Assembly (NCBI GenBank): GCA_947502635.1 | Contig: CANNAN010000002.1 | Span: 372,001-436,000, forward strand | Source of the DNA: an uncultured Flavobacteriaceae bacterium | GTDB taxonomy: Bacteria; Bacteroidota; Bacteroidia; Flavobacteriales; Flavobacteriaceae | DNA length: 64,000 bases | Direction: 5' to 3' | Shown here: positions 1 through 8,906 of the stretch, in pieces | How the letters are laid out: each line of letters starts with the position of its first letter | How positions within the stretch are numbered: the first letter of the stretch is position 1 | Notes under the pieces: generated by a model | Seen by the model: only the letters and a program-made list of their open reading frames with translations | Told to the model about the DNA's origin: nothing | Database searches by the model: none | Position numbers and translations under genes: made by a program

Positions 1-1203
1 AATAACGGTACCATATTGGTAAATGTCACTGATGTAGGTGGACCAGGTTCGGTTACTTCGGTATCAAAAACAGAATACCTGCTAGGAAATCCTTACCCAT
101 CTGCCTTAGATGTACACAAGTTTATTGATGATAATGTAGGTGTTATAGATGGCACCCTACAATTATGGCATCAGTGGAGTGGAGATTCTCACTATTTGGA
201 TGAATATAACGGAGGTTATGCCCAAGTAAACAAACTAGGATCTGTAAGAGCATACCAATTTGTTGGTTTTTATGGCGCCAATAATGGTTCTCAGGACGGA
301 ACAATAACACCATCAAGATACCTTCCAGTAGGACAAGGATTTATTACAGAGATTATTGCAGATGGGAACGTCGAGTTTAATAACAGTCAGCGAATATTTA
401 TAAAAGAATCTGATGCAGACGGTACCTATAGTACAGGATCCTCATTCTTTAAGACAAGCGTTACAAAAACTAAAAAGAGTAGTAGTTCAAAATCAGACAT
501 CCAAAGCGGAGTTATGCAGAAAATCCGTTTAGAATTTAATTCGACCTCAGGTCCTGAAACAAGAAGAGAATTGCTTTTGGGCTTTAGTGAAACAACTTCA
601 GATGGTTATGATTATGGCTATGATGCAGAGTGCAATGAATCCAGTAATAATGATTTTAATTTAAACCTGGAGGGTAAAAATATGAACATACAAGCATATG
701 GTTCTATTACCGCAGATAAAACAATACCCTTAAATTTTAAATCATCGGGAGATCATGCATTTGAAATAAGAATTACCGAAACAGAAAATTTGGATGAAGC
801 TCAGGAAGTTTATTTAAAAGATCATTTAACAGGAGATTATTTTGATTTAACCACCAAAGAAGTATATAGCTTCTCCTCTGAGCAAGGAAAATTTAACAAC
901 AGATTTGAAATCGTGTTCCAAAATGAGGCCAAGACCTTGAGTGCCGAAGAAGCGACATTTACAGAGAATTATATTTATTATCAAAATAAGACCAATACCC
1001 TATTTGCCAAGAAATTGAATAGCGGTGTTAAAAAACTAGCTTTAATTGATATGAGAGGTCAAACCATTTTAGAGCTTAATAATGTGTCCACAGAAAGATT
1101 AGAGGGTGGTTTTAAATTAAAAAATATATCAGTGGGTGCCTATGTAGTATGTCTGAGAACAGAAATGAACGAAGTACTTACTAAAAAGATCGTTTTTAAT
1201 TAA
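1..1203 (+). CDS. T9SS type A sorting-domain protein, C-terminal part (runs off left edge)
   Basis: The frame is open from the first base, so the true start lies outside the window. About 400 residues are visible. The last ~85 residues read like a type IX secretion C-terminal sorting domain: a stretch with IYYQNKTNTLFAKKL, then ALIDMRGQTIL, and an end of YVVCLRTEMNEVLTKKIVFN. That layout (short beta strands, GxxL/VYD-like turn, final K-K-I-V/L-x-N) is known to direct export and surface anchoring in Bacteroidota. The region before it is rich in N, S, G and T, as in large adhesins and surface proteins. No catalytic motif is visible, so the function of the exported part is unknown. A rho-independent terminator follows directly. 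Confidence 0.85.
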   Translation, partial: NNGTILVNVTDVGGPGSVTSVSKTEYLLGNPYPSALDVHKFIDDNVGVIDGTLQLWHQWSGDSHYLDEYNGGYAQVNKLGSVRAYQFVGFYGANNGSQDGTITPSRYLPVGQGFITEIIADGNVEFNNSQRIFIKESDADGTYSTGSSFFKTSVTKTKKSSSSKSDIQSGVMQKIRLEFNSTSGPETRRELLLGFSETTSDGYDYGYDAECNESSNNDFNLNLEGKNMNIQAYGSITADKTIPLNFKSSGDHAFEIRITETENLDEAQEVYLKDHLTGDYFDLTTKEVYSFSSEQGKFNNRFEIVFQNEAKTLSAEEATFTENYIYYQNKTNTLFAKKLNSGVKKLALIDMRGQTILELNNVSTERLEGGFKLKNISVGAYVVCLRTEMNEVLTKKIVFN

Positions 1204-1228
1204 TTTAGTTTTCATAAATTAAAATACA

Positions 1229-1258
1229 AAAGAGCCAAAATATCTATTTTGGCTCTTT
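1229..1258 (+). terminator. Rho-independent terminator after the T9SS cargo gene
   Basis: A near-perfect inverted repeat (AAAGAGCCAAAATA against TATTTTGGCTCTTT) with a tiny loop, ending in T-rich sequence 25 bases after the stop codon. Confidence 0.8.
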
Positions 1259-1673
1259 GTTATTCGTTGTTAATGAGTTGTAAATATTTGAAATTTATAT
1301 AATTAGTGATTAATTCAAGATAAGAGTATTTATCAGTCAGTACCTAATGATTTGATTTGTATTCGTTAAATAGTACTTAAATAATGGAAAATATAATTTC
1401 AATTCTTAGTCTAATCATTTATACTAATTCTTTTGATTTATTGAGTAATCAATAAAGAAAATGTAGTCTGTAAATGAAGTGCTAAAGACCTTGCTTCAAG
1501 TACTTCCTGTTTTAAAAACAATTGAAGCCATTTTAGAAAGAGGTCGTGTTTCGAAAAAGAAATAGCAATACGCGAATGTTGAGATAAGATTTTTCGATTA
1601 TCAAAATTCATTTTTAACCTTACTATTTTATCAAAATTTCTTAAATTCGCTTCCTTATTAGAATAGCGAGTAA
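1259..1673. other. Gene-poor intergenic region upstream of ileS
   Basis: About 415 bases without a convincing gene. It holds a 23-codon ORF at 1384-1455 encoding a hydrophobic peptide with no recognised family, and the ORF remnant at 1467-1565 listed separately. The ileS promoter is presumably in the last 100 bases. TAAATTCG at about 1640 resembles the Bacteroidota -7 box TAnnTTTG with one mismatch, but no good -33 box is visible. Confidence 0.5.
1467..1565 (+). pseudogene. Possible decayed C-terminal ORF remnant
   Basis: An open stretch of 32 codons without a start codon, bounded upstream by an in-frame TAG at 1464. It encodes NEVLKTLLQVLPVLKTIEAI followed by a basic tail ending RVSKKK. The amphipathic helix and lysine-rich end look like the tail of a real protein rather than random AT-rich sequence, but I do not recognise the family. 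It may be the remains of a transposase or a small regulator, or chance. Confidence 0.25.
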
Positions 1674-4600
1674 ATGAGCACTAAATTTCCTGAATATAAA
1701 GGACTTGACTTGCCAAATGTAGCAAATGAGATACTACAATATTGGCAAGAAAACAACATTTTTGAAAAAAGCGTTTCTACCCGAGAAGGTAATGAACCCT
1801 ATGTATTTTATGAAGGACCTCCATCGGCAAATGGACTTCCAGGAGTACATCATGTTTTAGCACGTGCTATCAAAGATATTTTTCCACGTTATAAAACCAT
1901 GAAAGGTTATCAGGTAAAGCGTAAAGCAGGATGGGATACTCATGGATTACCTATAGAACTAGGTGTAGAAAAAGAATTAGGGATTACTAAGGAAGATATT
2001 GGGAAAACGATATCTGTAGAAGATTATAATGCAGCCTGTCGTAAAGCAGTAATGCGTTATACAGATGTTTGGAATGACCTGACGCAAAAAATGGGGTATT
2101 GGGTAGATATGGACGATCCATACATTACCTACGATCCTAAATACATGGAGAGTGTTTGGTGGTTATTAAAGGAAATATATAATAAGAGTTTATTATATAA
2201 AGGCTATACCATACAACCGTATTCACCAAAAGCAGGAACAGGTTTAAGTTCGCATGAGCTAAATCAGCCAGGAACTTACCAGGATGTAACAGATACAACT
2301 GTTGTTGCCCAATTTAAAGCAAACCTAGAATCGTTACCAGGTTTTTTACAAAATGAAGGTGATGTTTATTTTTTAGCTTGGACAACAACACCTTGGACAC
2401 TTCCTAGTAATACCGCATTAACTGTTGGTCCAAAAATAGATTATGTTTTAGTTGAAACTTATAATCAATATACGTTTGAACCTATTAATGTTGTTTTAGC
2501 TAAGAAATTAGTGAGCTATCAATTTTCTGGAAAGTTTAATCAAGTAGAAGATAAACCAGAATTATTAAATTATAAATCGGGAGATAAAAAAATTCCGTTT
2601 TATGTTGTTAAGGAGTTTATAGGTAAAGACTTAGTTGGTGTTACTTACGAGCAATTATTGCCTTATACATTACCAAACGATCATCCAGAAAATGCGTTTA
2701 GAGTGATTTCTGGAGATTTTGTAACGACGGAAGATGGCACTGGAATTGTACATACGGCTCCTACTTTTGGAGCAGACGATGCTTTAGTTGCAAAACAAGC
2801 AAATCCAGAAATTCCTCCTATGTTGGTAAAAGACGAAAATGGAAATTTGGTACCACTTGTAGATTTACAAGGACGTTTTAGACCAGAAATGGGAGAGTAT
2901 GCTGGGAAATATGTAAAGAATGAATATTATAATGATGGCGAAGCTCCAGAACGTTCTGTTGATGTTGAGATTGCTATTAAATTAAAAGAAGAAAATAAAG
3001 CCTTTAAGGTTGAAAAATATAAACACAGCTATCCAAATTGTTGGAGGACCGATAAACCAATTCTTTACTATCCGTTAGATTCCTGGTTTATTAAAGTAAC
3101 CGATATTAAAGATCGTATGCACGAACTTAATAACACGATTAACTGGAAACCAAAGAGCACTGGCGAAGGACGATTTGGTAACTGGCTAGCCAATGCAAAC
3201 GATTGGAACTTATCGCGTTCTCGTTATTGGGGTATTCCGTTGCCAATTTGGAGAACCGAAGATGGTAAAGAAGAAATTTGTATTGGATCTGTTGAAGAAT
3301 TAAAATCGGAAATGGATAAAGCGGTTTCAGCTGGTGTTTTAGCAAAAGATATTTTTGAAGGTTTTGAAATTGGAAACAATTCTGAAGACAACTACGCTAA
3401 GATAGACTTGCATAAAAATATTGTTGATGATATTATATTAGTATCACCAACTGGTCAAAAAATGTTCCGCGAAAGCGATTTAATAGATGTGTGGTTTGAC
3501 TCTGGTTCAATGCCTTACGCACAGTGGCATTATCCATTTGAAAATGCCGATCTAATTGATAAAGGAACTACATATCCAGCAGACTTCATTGCGGAAGGAG
3601 TCGATCAAACACGTGGTTGGTTTTATACGCTGCATGCCATTGGAACGATGGTTTTCGATTCTGTGGCTTACAAAAATGTGGTGTCTAATGGATTAGTTTT
3701 AGACAAAAAGGGACAGAAAATGTCGAAACGTTTAGGGAATGCTGTCGATCCGTTTGAAACATTAGGAAACTATGGTGCCGATGCAACGCGTTGGTATATG
3801 ATTAGTAATGCAAATCCGTGGGACAATTTAAAGTTCGATTTAGAAGGTATTGAAGAGGTAAAACGTAAGTTCTTTGGAACGCTTTACAATACGTATTCTT
3901 TCTTTACGCTATATACTAATTTAGATAAATTTAGTTATTCGGAAGCCGACATCGCTTTGGAAGAACGACCTGAGATAGACCGTTGGATTTTGTCTGAATT
4001 GCATACACTAATTAAGAAAGTAGACGCTTTTTATGCAGATTACGAGCCTACAAAAGCAGCACGTGCTATTTCAGATTTTACACAAGATTATGTAAGTAAC
4101 TGGTTTGTACGTTTAAGCAGAAGACGTTTTTGGAAAGGAGATTACGAACAAGATAAAATTTCGGCATACCAAACACTTTATACATGTATGGTAACCATTG
4201 CTAAACTAGGAGCGCCAATTGCACCATTCTTTATGGATAAATTGTATTTAGATTTAAATTCGGTTACCCAAAAAGAAACATTTGAAAGTGTACATTTAGC
4301 AAACTTCCCAGTTTATAATGAAGCATTTGTTGATAAAAGTTTAGAGCGAAAAATGGAAAGTGCTCAAACAATATCATCGTTAGTTTTATCGTTAAGAGCT
4401 AAAGAAAAAATAAAAGTGCGTCAGCCGCTACAAAAAATAATGATTCCTATTGACAATGAGCAGCAAAAAGAAGAGATATTAGCCGTTTCAGAGTTAATAA
4501 AACATGAAGTTAATGTTAAAAGTGTTGAGCTTTTAGAAGAAGCTTCAGATATTTTGGTTAAGCAAATAAAGCCCAATTTTAAAGCCCTTGGACCTCGTTT

Positions 4601-5078
4601 TGGTAAGGAAATGAAACTAATTGCCAATACGATTAAAATGTTTAATTCTGATGATATTAAAAAAATTGAACAAAATGGTGTTTTAGATGTTGAAATTAAT
4701 GGAAAAAATATTACTTTAGAGCTTGAAGATGTAGAGATTACATCTCAAGATATAGAAGGTTGGTTGGTCGCAAACGAAGGGTCATTAACAGTCGCTTTAG
4801 ATGTCACAATATCTGATGATTTAAGAAAAGAAGGTATCGCTAGAGAACTTATTAATAGGATACAAAATCTTCGTAAGGATTCAGGGTTTGAAGTAACAGA
4901 TAGAATTGATGTGACGCTTCAAAAAGATGATCATGTTATAAACGCTGTTAATGCGAATATGACCTATATAAAAACAGAAACATTAACCAACGAACTTGAA
5001 ATTATTGATAAATTAGATAATGGTATAGAAATTACTTTTGATGACGTAAATACCAAATTGTTTATACAAAAACATTAA
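1674..5078 (+). CDS. ileS: Isoleucine--tRNA ligase
   Basis: Class I aminoacyl-tRNA synthetase that charges tRNA-Ile in the cytoplasm. At 1134 residues it is longer than the ~940 of the E. coli enzyme and matches the eukaryote-like type 2 IleRS. The Rossmann-fold signature is at residues 51-65 (SANGLPGVHHVLAR): the usual HxGH is here GVHH (57-60), with glycine and histidine exchanged. The second signature KMSKR is at 682-686. WTTTPWTLPSNTA near residue 240 belongs to the CP1 editing domain. The C-terminal ~400 residues are the anticodon-binding and C-terminal extension. The ATG lies 5 bases after the nearest upstream stop region and starts the conserved TKFPEYKGLDLP segment. The TraR/DksA gene follows after 5 bases, so the two are probably co-transcribed. 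Type 2 enzymes are generally little affected by mupirocin. Confidence 0.98.
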   Translation: MSTKFPEYKGLDLPNVANEILQYWQENNIFEKSVSTREGNEPYVFYEGPPSANGLPGVHHVLARAIKDIFPRYKTMKGYQVKRKAGWDTHGLPIELGVEKELGITKEDIGKTISVEDYNAACRKAVMRYTDVWNDLTQKMGYWVDMDDPYITYDPKYMESVWWLLKEIYNKSLLYKGYTIQPYSPKAGTGLSSHELNQPGTYQDVTDTTVVAQFKANLESLPGFLQNEGDVYFLAWTTTPWTLPSNTALTVGPKIDYVLVETYNQYTFEPINVVLAKKLVSYQFSGKFNQVEDKPELLNYKSGDKKIPFYVVKEFIGKDLVGVTYEQLLPYTLPNDHPENAFRVISGDFVTTEDGTGIVHTAPTFGADDALVAKQANPEIPPMLVKDENGNLVPLVDLQGRFRPEMGEYAGKYVKNEYYNDGEAPERSVDVEIAIKLKEENKAFKVEKYKHSYPNCWRTDKPILYYPLDSWFIKVTDIKDRMHELNNTINWKPKSTGEGRFGNWLANANDWNLSRSRYWGIPLPIWRTEDGKEEICIGSVEELKSEMDKAVSAGVLAKDIFEGFEIGNNSEDNYAKIDLHKNIVDDIILVSPTGQKMFRESDLIDVWFDSGSMPYAQWHYPFENADLIDKGTTYPADFIAEGVDQTRGWFYTLHAIGTMVFDSVAYKNVVSNGLVLDKKGQKMSKRLGNAVDPFETLGNYGADATRWYMISNANPWDNLKFDLEGIEEVKRKFFGTLYNTYSFFTLYTNLDKFSYSEADIALEERPEIDRWILSELHTLIKKVDAFYADYEPTKAARAISDFTQDYVSNWFVRLSRRRFWKGDYEQDKISAYQTLYTCMVTIAKLGAPIAPFFMDKLYLDLNSVTQKETFESVHLANFPVYNEAFVDKSLERKMESAQTISSLVLSLRAKEKIKVRQPLQKIMIPIDNEQQKEEILAVSELIKHEVNVKSVELLEEASDILVKQIKPNFKALGPRFGKEMKLIANTIKMFNSDDIKKIEQNGVLDVEINGKNITLELEDVEITSQDIEGWLVANEGSLTVALDVTISDDLRKEGIARELINRIQNLRKDSGFEVTDRIDVTLQKDDHVINAVNANMTYIKTETLTNELEIIDKLDNGIEITFDDVNTKLFIQKH

Positions 5079-5083
5079 AAATT

Positions 5084-5464
5084 ATGAGTACAGATGCAAA
5101 TGTTAGATATTCTGATAAAGATTTAGCTGATTTTAAAGTGTTGATTTTAGAGAAAATAGAGAAAGCACAACATGATTTAGAGCTTATAAAAAGTGCGTAT
5201 ATGAACGACCATAATAATGGTACTGAAGATACATCACCTACATTTAAAGCATTTGATGAAGGAAGTGCTGTAATGAGTAAAGAATCTAATTCTCAATTGG
5301 CAATTAGACAAGAAAAATTTATTCGAGACCTTAAAAATGCGTTGATTAGGATAGAAAATAAAACATACGGTATTTGTCGCGTAACAAAAAAGCTAATTAA
5401 CAAAGAGCGTTTAAAATTGGTGCCTCATGCCACTTTGAGTATTGAAGCTAAAAATATGCAATAA
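5084..5464 (+). CDS. TraR/DksA family protein
   Basis: 126 residues. The N-terminal half is an acidic/basic helical hairpin (residues ~12-95), and the C-terminal segment YGICRVTKKLINKERLKLVP (95-114) matches the zinc-finger end of TraR/DksA proteins. DksA-type proteins bind the secondary channel of RNA polymerase and modulate stringent control. Here only one cysteine remains (C98), where the classical finger has four, so zinc binding is unlikely. This degenerate form is common next to ileS in flavobacteria as far as I know. It sits 5 bases behind ileS and ends before a terminator hairpin. The role is inferred from fold similarity only. Confidence 0.88.
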   Translation: MSTDANVRYSDKDLADFKVLILEKIEKAQHDLELIKSAYMNDHNNGTEDTSPTFKAFDEGSAVMSKESNSQLAIRQEKFIRDLKNALIRIENKTYGICRVTKKLINKERLKLVPHATLSIEAKNMQ

Positions 5465-5483
5465 AATAAATAATTATATATTC

Positions 5484-5515
5484 AAAACGTCTCGATTTAA
5501 AATGAGACGTTTTTT
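5484..5515 (+). terminator. Rho-independent terminator between traR-like gene and lspA
   Basis: Stem AAAACGTCTC (5484-5493) pairs with GAGACGTTTT (5504-5513), followed by a T run. It lies only 14 bases before the lspA start, so lspA is either expressed by read-through or from a promoter inside this stretch. Confidence 0.85.
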
Positions 5516-5528
5516 GCTTTAAAAAACT

Positions 5529-6170
5529 ATGTCCCTAAAAAAATCTATCATCCTTATTATCCTAATTTTACTTATTGATCAAATAAGTAAAATATATATA
5601 AAAACTCATTTTAAGCTTCAGGATAATATCGAGGTATTCGGTTGGTTTAAAATATTTTTTATTGAAAATGATGGTATGGCCTGGGGGACAAAAATTAGCG
5701 ATTTTACTTCGTTTATATCAGATAGAACAGCAAAAGTAATATTGACTTTATTTAGAGTCGTTGCTATTTTTGGAATAGGTTACTGGTTGTATAATGTCAC
5801 AAAGAATAAAAGTTCTAAAGTATTAATATCAGCTATAGCCTTAATATTTGCAGGGGCTTTAGGTAATATTATAGACTCTGTTTTCTATGGTGTCTTGTTT
5901 GATAGTAGTCGCAATCAGGTCGCTACATTTTTGCCAGAAGCTGGAGGTTACGACGGTTTGCTTCATGGTAAAGTTGTAGATATGCTACACCTCCCCTTAT
6001 ACAATGATTACTTGCCTGAATGGATACCGTTTTATGGTGGTGAGTTCTTTACTTTTTTTGAACCTGTTTTTAATGTTGCCGATGTGGCAATAAGTGTAGG
6101 TTTCGTTATGCTTATTGTTTTTAATAGAACAGCATTTCCAAAGGAAAAAAAGGAAGAAGTTGAAAGTTAG
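5529..6170 (+). CDS. lspA: Lipoprotein signal peptidase (signal peptidase II)
   Basis: Integral inner-membrane aspartic protease that removes signal peptides from diacylated prolipoproteins. The first hydrophobic helix (residues 5-16) is followed by DQISK (17-21). The two conserved catalytic blocks are GNIIDS (D116) and FNVADVAI (D185). With 213 residues it is longer than the ~165 of E. coli LspA. The extra length lies in the periplasmic loop between the catalytic aspartates (residues ~120-180), as in other Bacteroidota. It serves the many lipoproteins seen in this window (GldD, OmpA-like, M23, DUF5689). Convergent with the 5-formyl-THF cyclo-ligase gene. Confidence 0.96.
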   Translation: MSLKKSIILIILILLIDQISKIYIKTHFKLQDNIEVFGWFKIFFIENDGMAWGTKISDFTSFISDRTAKVILTLFRVVAIFGIGYWLYNVTKNKSSKVLISAIALIFAGALGNIIDSVFYGVLFDSSRNQVATFLPEAGGYDGLLHGKVVDMLHLPLYNDYLPEWIPFYGGEFFTFFEPVFNVADVAISVGFVMLIVFNRTAFPKEKKEEVES

Positions 6171-6191
6171 ACGACTTATTATTATAGATAA

Positions 6192-6758
6192 TTAAAGCGT
6201 ATAAATTGTTTTAGGTGTCACACAATAATCTAATTTCACGTCACTTTCAAAGACATCTGTGATTTTGTCTTCAGCCTCAAAAAAAGATAGCCCAATTTTA
6301 ATAGTTTCTGGCTTGCAATCGGCTAAAAAACGATCGTAAAACCCTTTGCCATAACCAACCCTGTTTCCTGCTTTGTCAAACCCTAAAAGCGGAATAAAAA
6401 CAACGTCAATTTTGTCATTCGAAATGGCAATCCCATCATCAATAGGTTCAGGAATGTTATAACTGTTTTTCTTAATTTTTGTGTTATCGGTCAAAAGAAA
6501 ATGTGACATAAGCCCAGTTTTAAAATCACTTTTAGAAATAACAATATTTTTATCTTTTCCAGATAAAATATTGAGAATATAATCTGTGTTGATTTCTTTC
6601 TGCTCTTCAATAGAAAGAAAGACATGATAAAATGTGAATTCCCAAATTGGGAGTTTTAAAACTTGGTTTGCAATGGAAATACTTAAGTCGTCAATTTGAG
6701 AAAGTGATAAATCATTTCGAAATACTTTATATTTTTTTCGTAATTCAGATTTAATCAT
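6192..6758 (-). CDS. 5-formyltetrahydrofolate cyclo-ligase
   Basis: Converts 5-formyl-THF to 5,10-methenyl-THF using ATP, returning a storage/inhibitory folate to the C1 pool. 188 residues, the normal length. The family signature GYGKGFYDRFL near residue 140 forms the ATP and substrate site, preceded by DVVFIPLLGFDKAGNRVGYG. The N-terminus MIKSELRKKYK is typical. The gene ends 21 bases from lspA in a convergent pair. E. coli names are ygfA/fau; I leave the symbol blank because usage varies. Confidence 0.95.
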   Translation of the reverse strand: MIKSELRKKYKVFRNDLSLSQIDDLSISIANQVLKLPIWEFTFYHVFLSIEEQKEINTDYILNILSGKDKNIVISKSDFKTGLMSHFLLTDNTKIKKNSYNIPEPIDDGIAISNDKIDVVFIPLLGFDKAGNRVGYGKGFYDRFLADCKPETIKIGLSFFEAEDKITDVFESDVKLDYCVTPKTIYTL

Positions 6759-6825
6759 AAGTTTTATGAAACATTAATAACGTGTTTTGTAAGAAAGAGA
6801 TAGAAAAGATTTGATAATATATGTA

Positions 6826-7239
6826 TCAAGCACTTTTATTGAAAATATTCTCTAATTCATGAATAATAATAGGTTTTACAAGATACCCTTCAATATTATT
6901 TAGAGATTTTGCTCGATCAATATCTACGGGATTTATAGATGAACTTACAATATAAAGCGTGATTAATTTATTAAATTTCGTTTTTATTTTTGTAAACTGC
7001 TCAATAAATTCCCATCCATCCATAACGGGCATATTTAAGTCTATAAAAATAATGTCTGGAATTTTATCTTCTTCTAAATTTTGAAGTAAGGCTTCAAAGT
7101 AATCAATACTTTGTTTTCCATTCTTAAAAACGATAAGGTTTTCACAAAGCTTTTTTGTTTCAATGACACGTTTTATTAGATTTATGTATATGTCATCATC
7201 ATCTATGATACAAGCAAGTTCTATTAGTTTTTTATTCAT
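6826..7239 (-). CDS. Single-domain response regulator
   Basis: A stand-alone CheY-like receiver domain. I choose the ATG at 7239, giving 137 residues beginning MNKKLIELACIIDDDD. A longer start at 7302 would overlap the kinase by 62 bases and add an unrelated leader. The acidic pocket is IIDDDD (residues 10-15), the phospho-acceptor is D67 in IFIDLNMPVMDGW, the Ser/Thr switch is in YIVSSS, and the conserved lysine is in GYLVKP. There is no output domain, so it probably passes phosphate on or binds a partner. Only one base separates it from the kinase stop, so the two are translated together and form a cognate pair. Confidence 0.93.
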   Translation of the reverse strand: MNKKLIELACIIDDDDIYINLIKRVIETKKLCENLIVFKNGKQSIDYFEALLQNLEEDKIPDIIFIDLNMPVMDGWEFIEQFTKIKTKFNKLITLYIVSSSINPVDIDRAKSLNNIEGYLVKPIIIHELENIFNKSA

Positions 7240-7240
7240 A

Positions 7241-8689
7241 TTAGAAAGTGATTTTAAAAGTTGTGAATTTTTCAACTTCACTAAAAACATTAATTTCGCC
7301 ATGTAATGCTTCTATTTGGTTTTTTGTTATAAATAAACCAATACCAACAGCATCTTTATTGTAATGAAATGTTTTGTACATTCCAAAAAGTTTGTCTCCA
7401 AATTTTTCTAAATCAATTCCAATGCCATTATCAGTAATTTCTAAAACAAGTTTCGAGTTTTCTATATAAGATTTAATATTTATGATAGGATCTCGTTCTG
7501 GATGTTTATATTTAATGGAATTAGTTATTAAATTTAATAAAATACTTTCAAGATAGGCAGGAATATAATTAATAGTATCAATTTCTGAAAAATCTGAGTT
7601 TATAATTGCCCTGTTTTTTGTAATTATTTGACCTATAGATATTTTTACACGTTTTAATGATTCGCTAAATTTAACCAGAGATTTACTTTTATTTGTGCTC
7701 GTTTGAATGGTAACAACCTCATTTAAATGCTCAATGGTGTCATTTAAACTAGATGCTATATCTTCAACACTATTAATTAACTCTAACTTTTCATCTTTAG
7801 ATTCTGTAGAATTAAGTAATTCTACAACAAGTGATAAATTGCTGGTATGAGATCTTAAATTGTGAGACACTATATGAGCAAAATTGAAGAGTCTTTTATT
7901 TTGAGAAGCAATAATATTTGATGTTCGTAGCAGGCTCAATTCTTTCGCCTTTGTTTCATCAATATCTTGAAAAACACCACGTACACCTATAATTTCTTTT
8001 TTTTCATTAAATACAGGTTTTCCATTAGCTCTAACCCAAAACTCACGATTGTTTTTGGTTAACATTTTAATTTCTGTATTAAATGACTCGCCATTAATAG
8101 AGCATTTTAAAAAAAGCTTTTTAACTAATTCGAAAGATTCCTTTGGGTAATATGAAACTGATTTATTTATGGAAGGTATGTAATCTTCTGGGTATTCCAA
8201 AATTCTTCTCGTTTGCTGATCCCAGTAGCTTTTTCGTTTTATTAAATCGACATACCAACTACCTGTTGATGTCATTTCGGCAACCTCTTTGTAATAAAAC
8301 TTATGTTTATTTACTTTCTTATTGGTTTTGAATTTTCGTTTATTAAAAAAAAGAAATTTTGATTTAGTATCAAGATTGCTAAGGTTAACATCATCATGTT
8401 TTGTCGTGCAAACAAATTCGCTATATTTCCCTTTTTTAGATTCTATTAGTATGCTCTGTCTAAAGTCTAAATTGTGTTTAATAAAGCTAAAATAATTATT
8501 TCTAAACTGGTTGCAGTCGTCTTTATGAACAAGGTTATTTAAAAAAAAATCTAAACTAAAGTTTTTATCCTTTTTAGAGTATCCAATATCAGATAAAAAG
8601 ACTTTAGAACAGTAAATCTTATTATTTTTTAATTCCAAATACCCAATATTGCTTTCAATTGGTTTTGGAGGCATTTTGATTTGAATCAT
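7241..8689 (-). CDS. PAS-domain sensor histidine kinase
   Basis: 482 residues with no membrane segment, so probably cytoplasmic. Residues ~130-255 form a PAS/PAC sensor domain (YKEVAEMTSTGSWYVDLIKR ... REFWVRANGKPVFNEKKEII, then GVRGVFQDID). The N-terminal ~110 residues look like a second, divergent PAS fold. The phospho-acceptor is H276 in HIVSHNLRSH. The ATPase domain shows NSIKYKHP (N box), ITDNGIGID (G1) and GIGLFITK (G2). The H-box variant HNLRSH is typical of a flavobacterial kinase group. The input signal is unknown. The receiver gene begins one base after its stop codon. Confidence 0.93.
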   Translation of the reverse strand: MIQIKMPPKPIESNIGYLELKNNKIYCSKVFLSDIGYSKKDKNFSLDFFLNNLVHKDDCNQFRNNYFSFIKHNLDFRQSILIESKKGKYSEFVCTTKHDDVNLSNLDTKSKFLFFNKRKFKTNKKVNKHKFYYKEVAEMTSTGSWYVDLIKRKSYWDQQTRRILEYPEDYIPSINKSVSYYPKESFELVKKLFLKCSINGESFNTEIKMLTKNNREFWVRANGKPVFNEKKEIIGVRGVFQDIDETKAKELSLLRTSNIIASQNKRLFNFAHIVSHNLRSHTSNLSLVVELLNSTESKDEKLELINSVEDIASSLNDTIEHLNEVVTIQTSTNKSKSLVKFSESLKRVKISIGQIITKNRAIINSDFSEIDTINYIPAYLESILLNLITNSIKYKHPERDPIINIKSYIENSKLVLEITDNGIGIDLEKFGDKLFGMYKTFHYNKDAVGIGLFITKNQIEALHGEINVFSEVEKFTTFKITF

Positions 8690-8876
8690 GGTGTTAGAGA
8701 GATGGCTATTAATTCTTTTAACGACGTAAACATAACATTAATTTAACAAATAAACGAAGAAAAAATACATTTTATCGGTAAAAATAACCATTTAAACGAT
8801 TTTTCGGACAAAAAATACTTACTTGTTTTATTTTAAAAAAAGCAATTTTATAATTAAAACCAGAAAAAAATATAAT

Positions 8877-8902
8877 TTTTCAAGATTAAAATTATAATCT
8901 TG
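8877..8902 (-). terminator. Rho-independent terminator after the aspartoacylase-like gene
   Basis: On the minus strand the stem CAAGATTA/TAATCTTG (8881-8888 with 8895-8902) follows the stop codon at once and runs into a U-rich tract. The rest of the 8690-8906 gap is AT-rich, with no gene seen. Confidence 0.6.
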
Positions 8903-8906
8903 ATTT

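Noticed and set aside
7240-7302. Longer start for the response regulator overlapping the kinase gene
   Set aside because: The extra 21 residues are the kinase's C-terminal DNA read in another frame. The ATG at 7239 gives a normal receiver N-terminus one base after the kinase stop.
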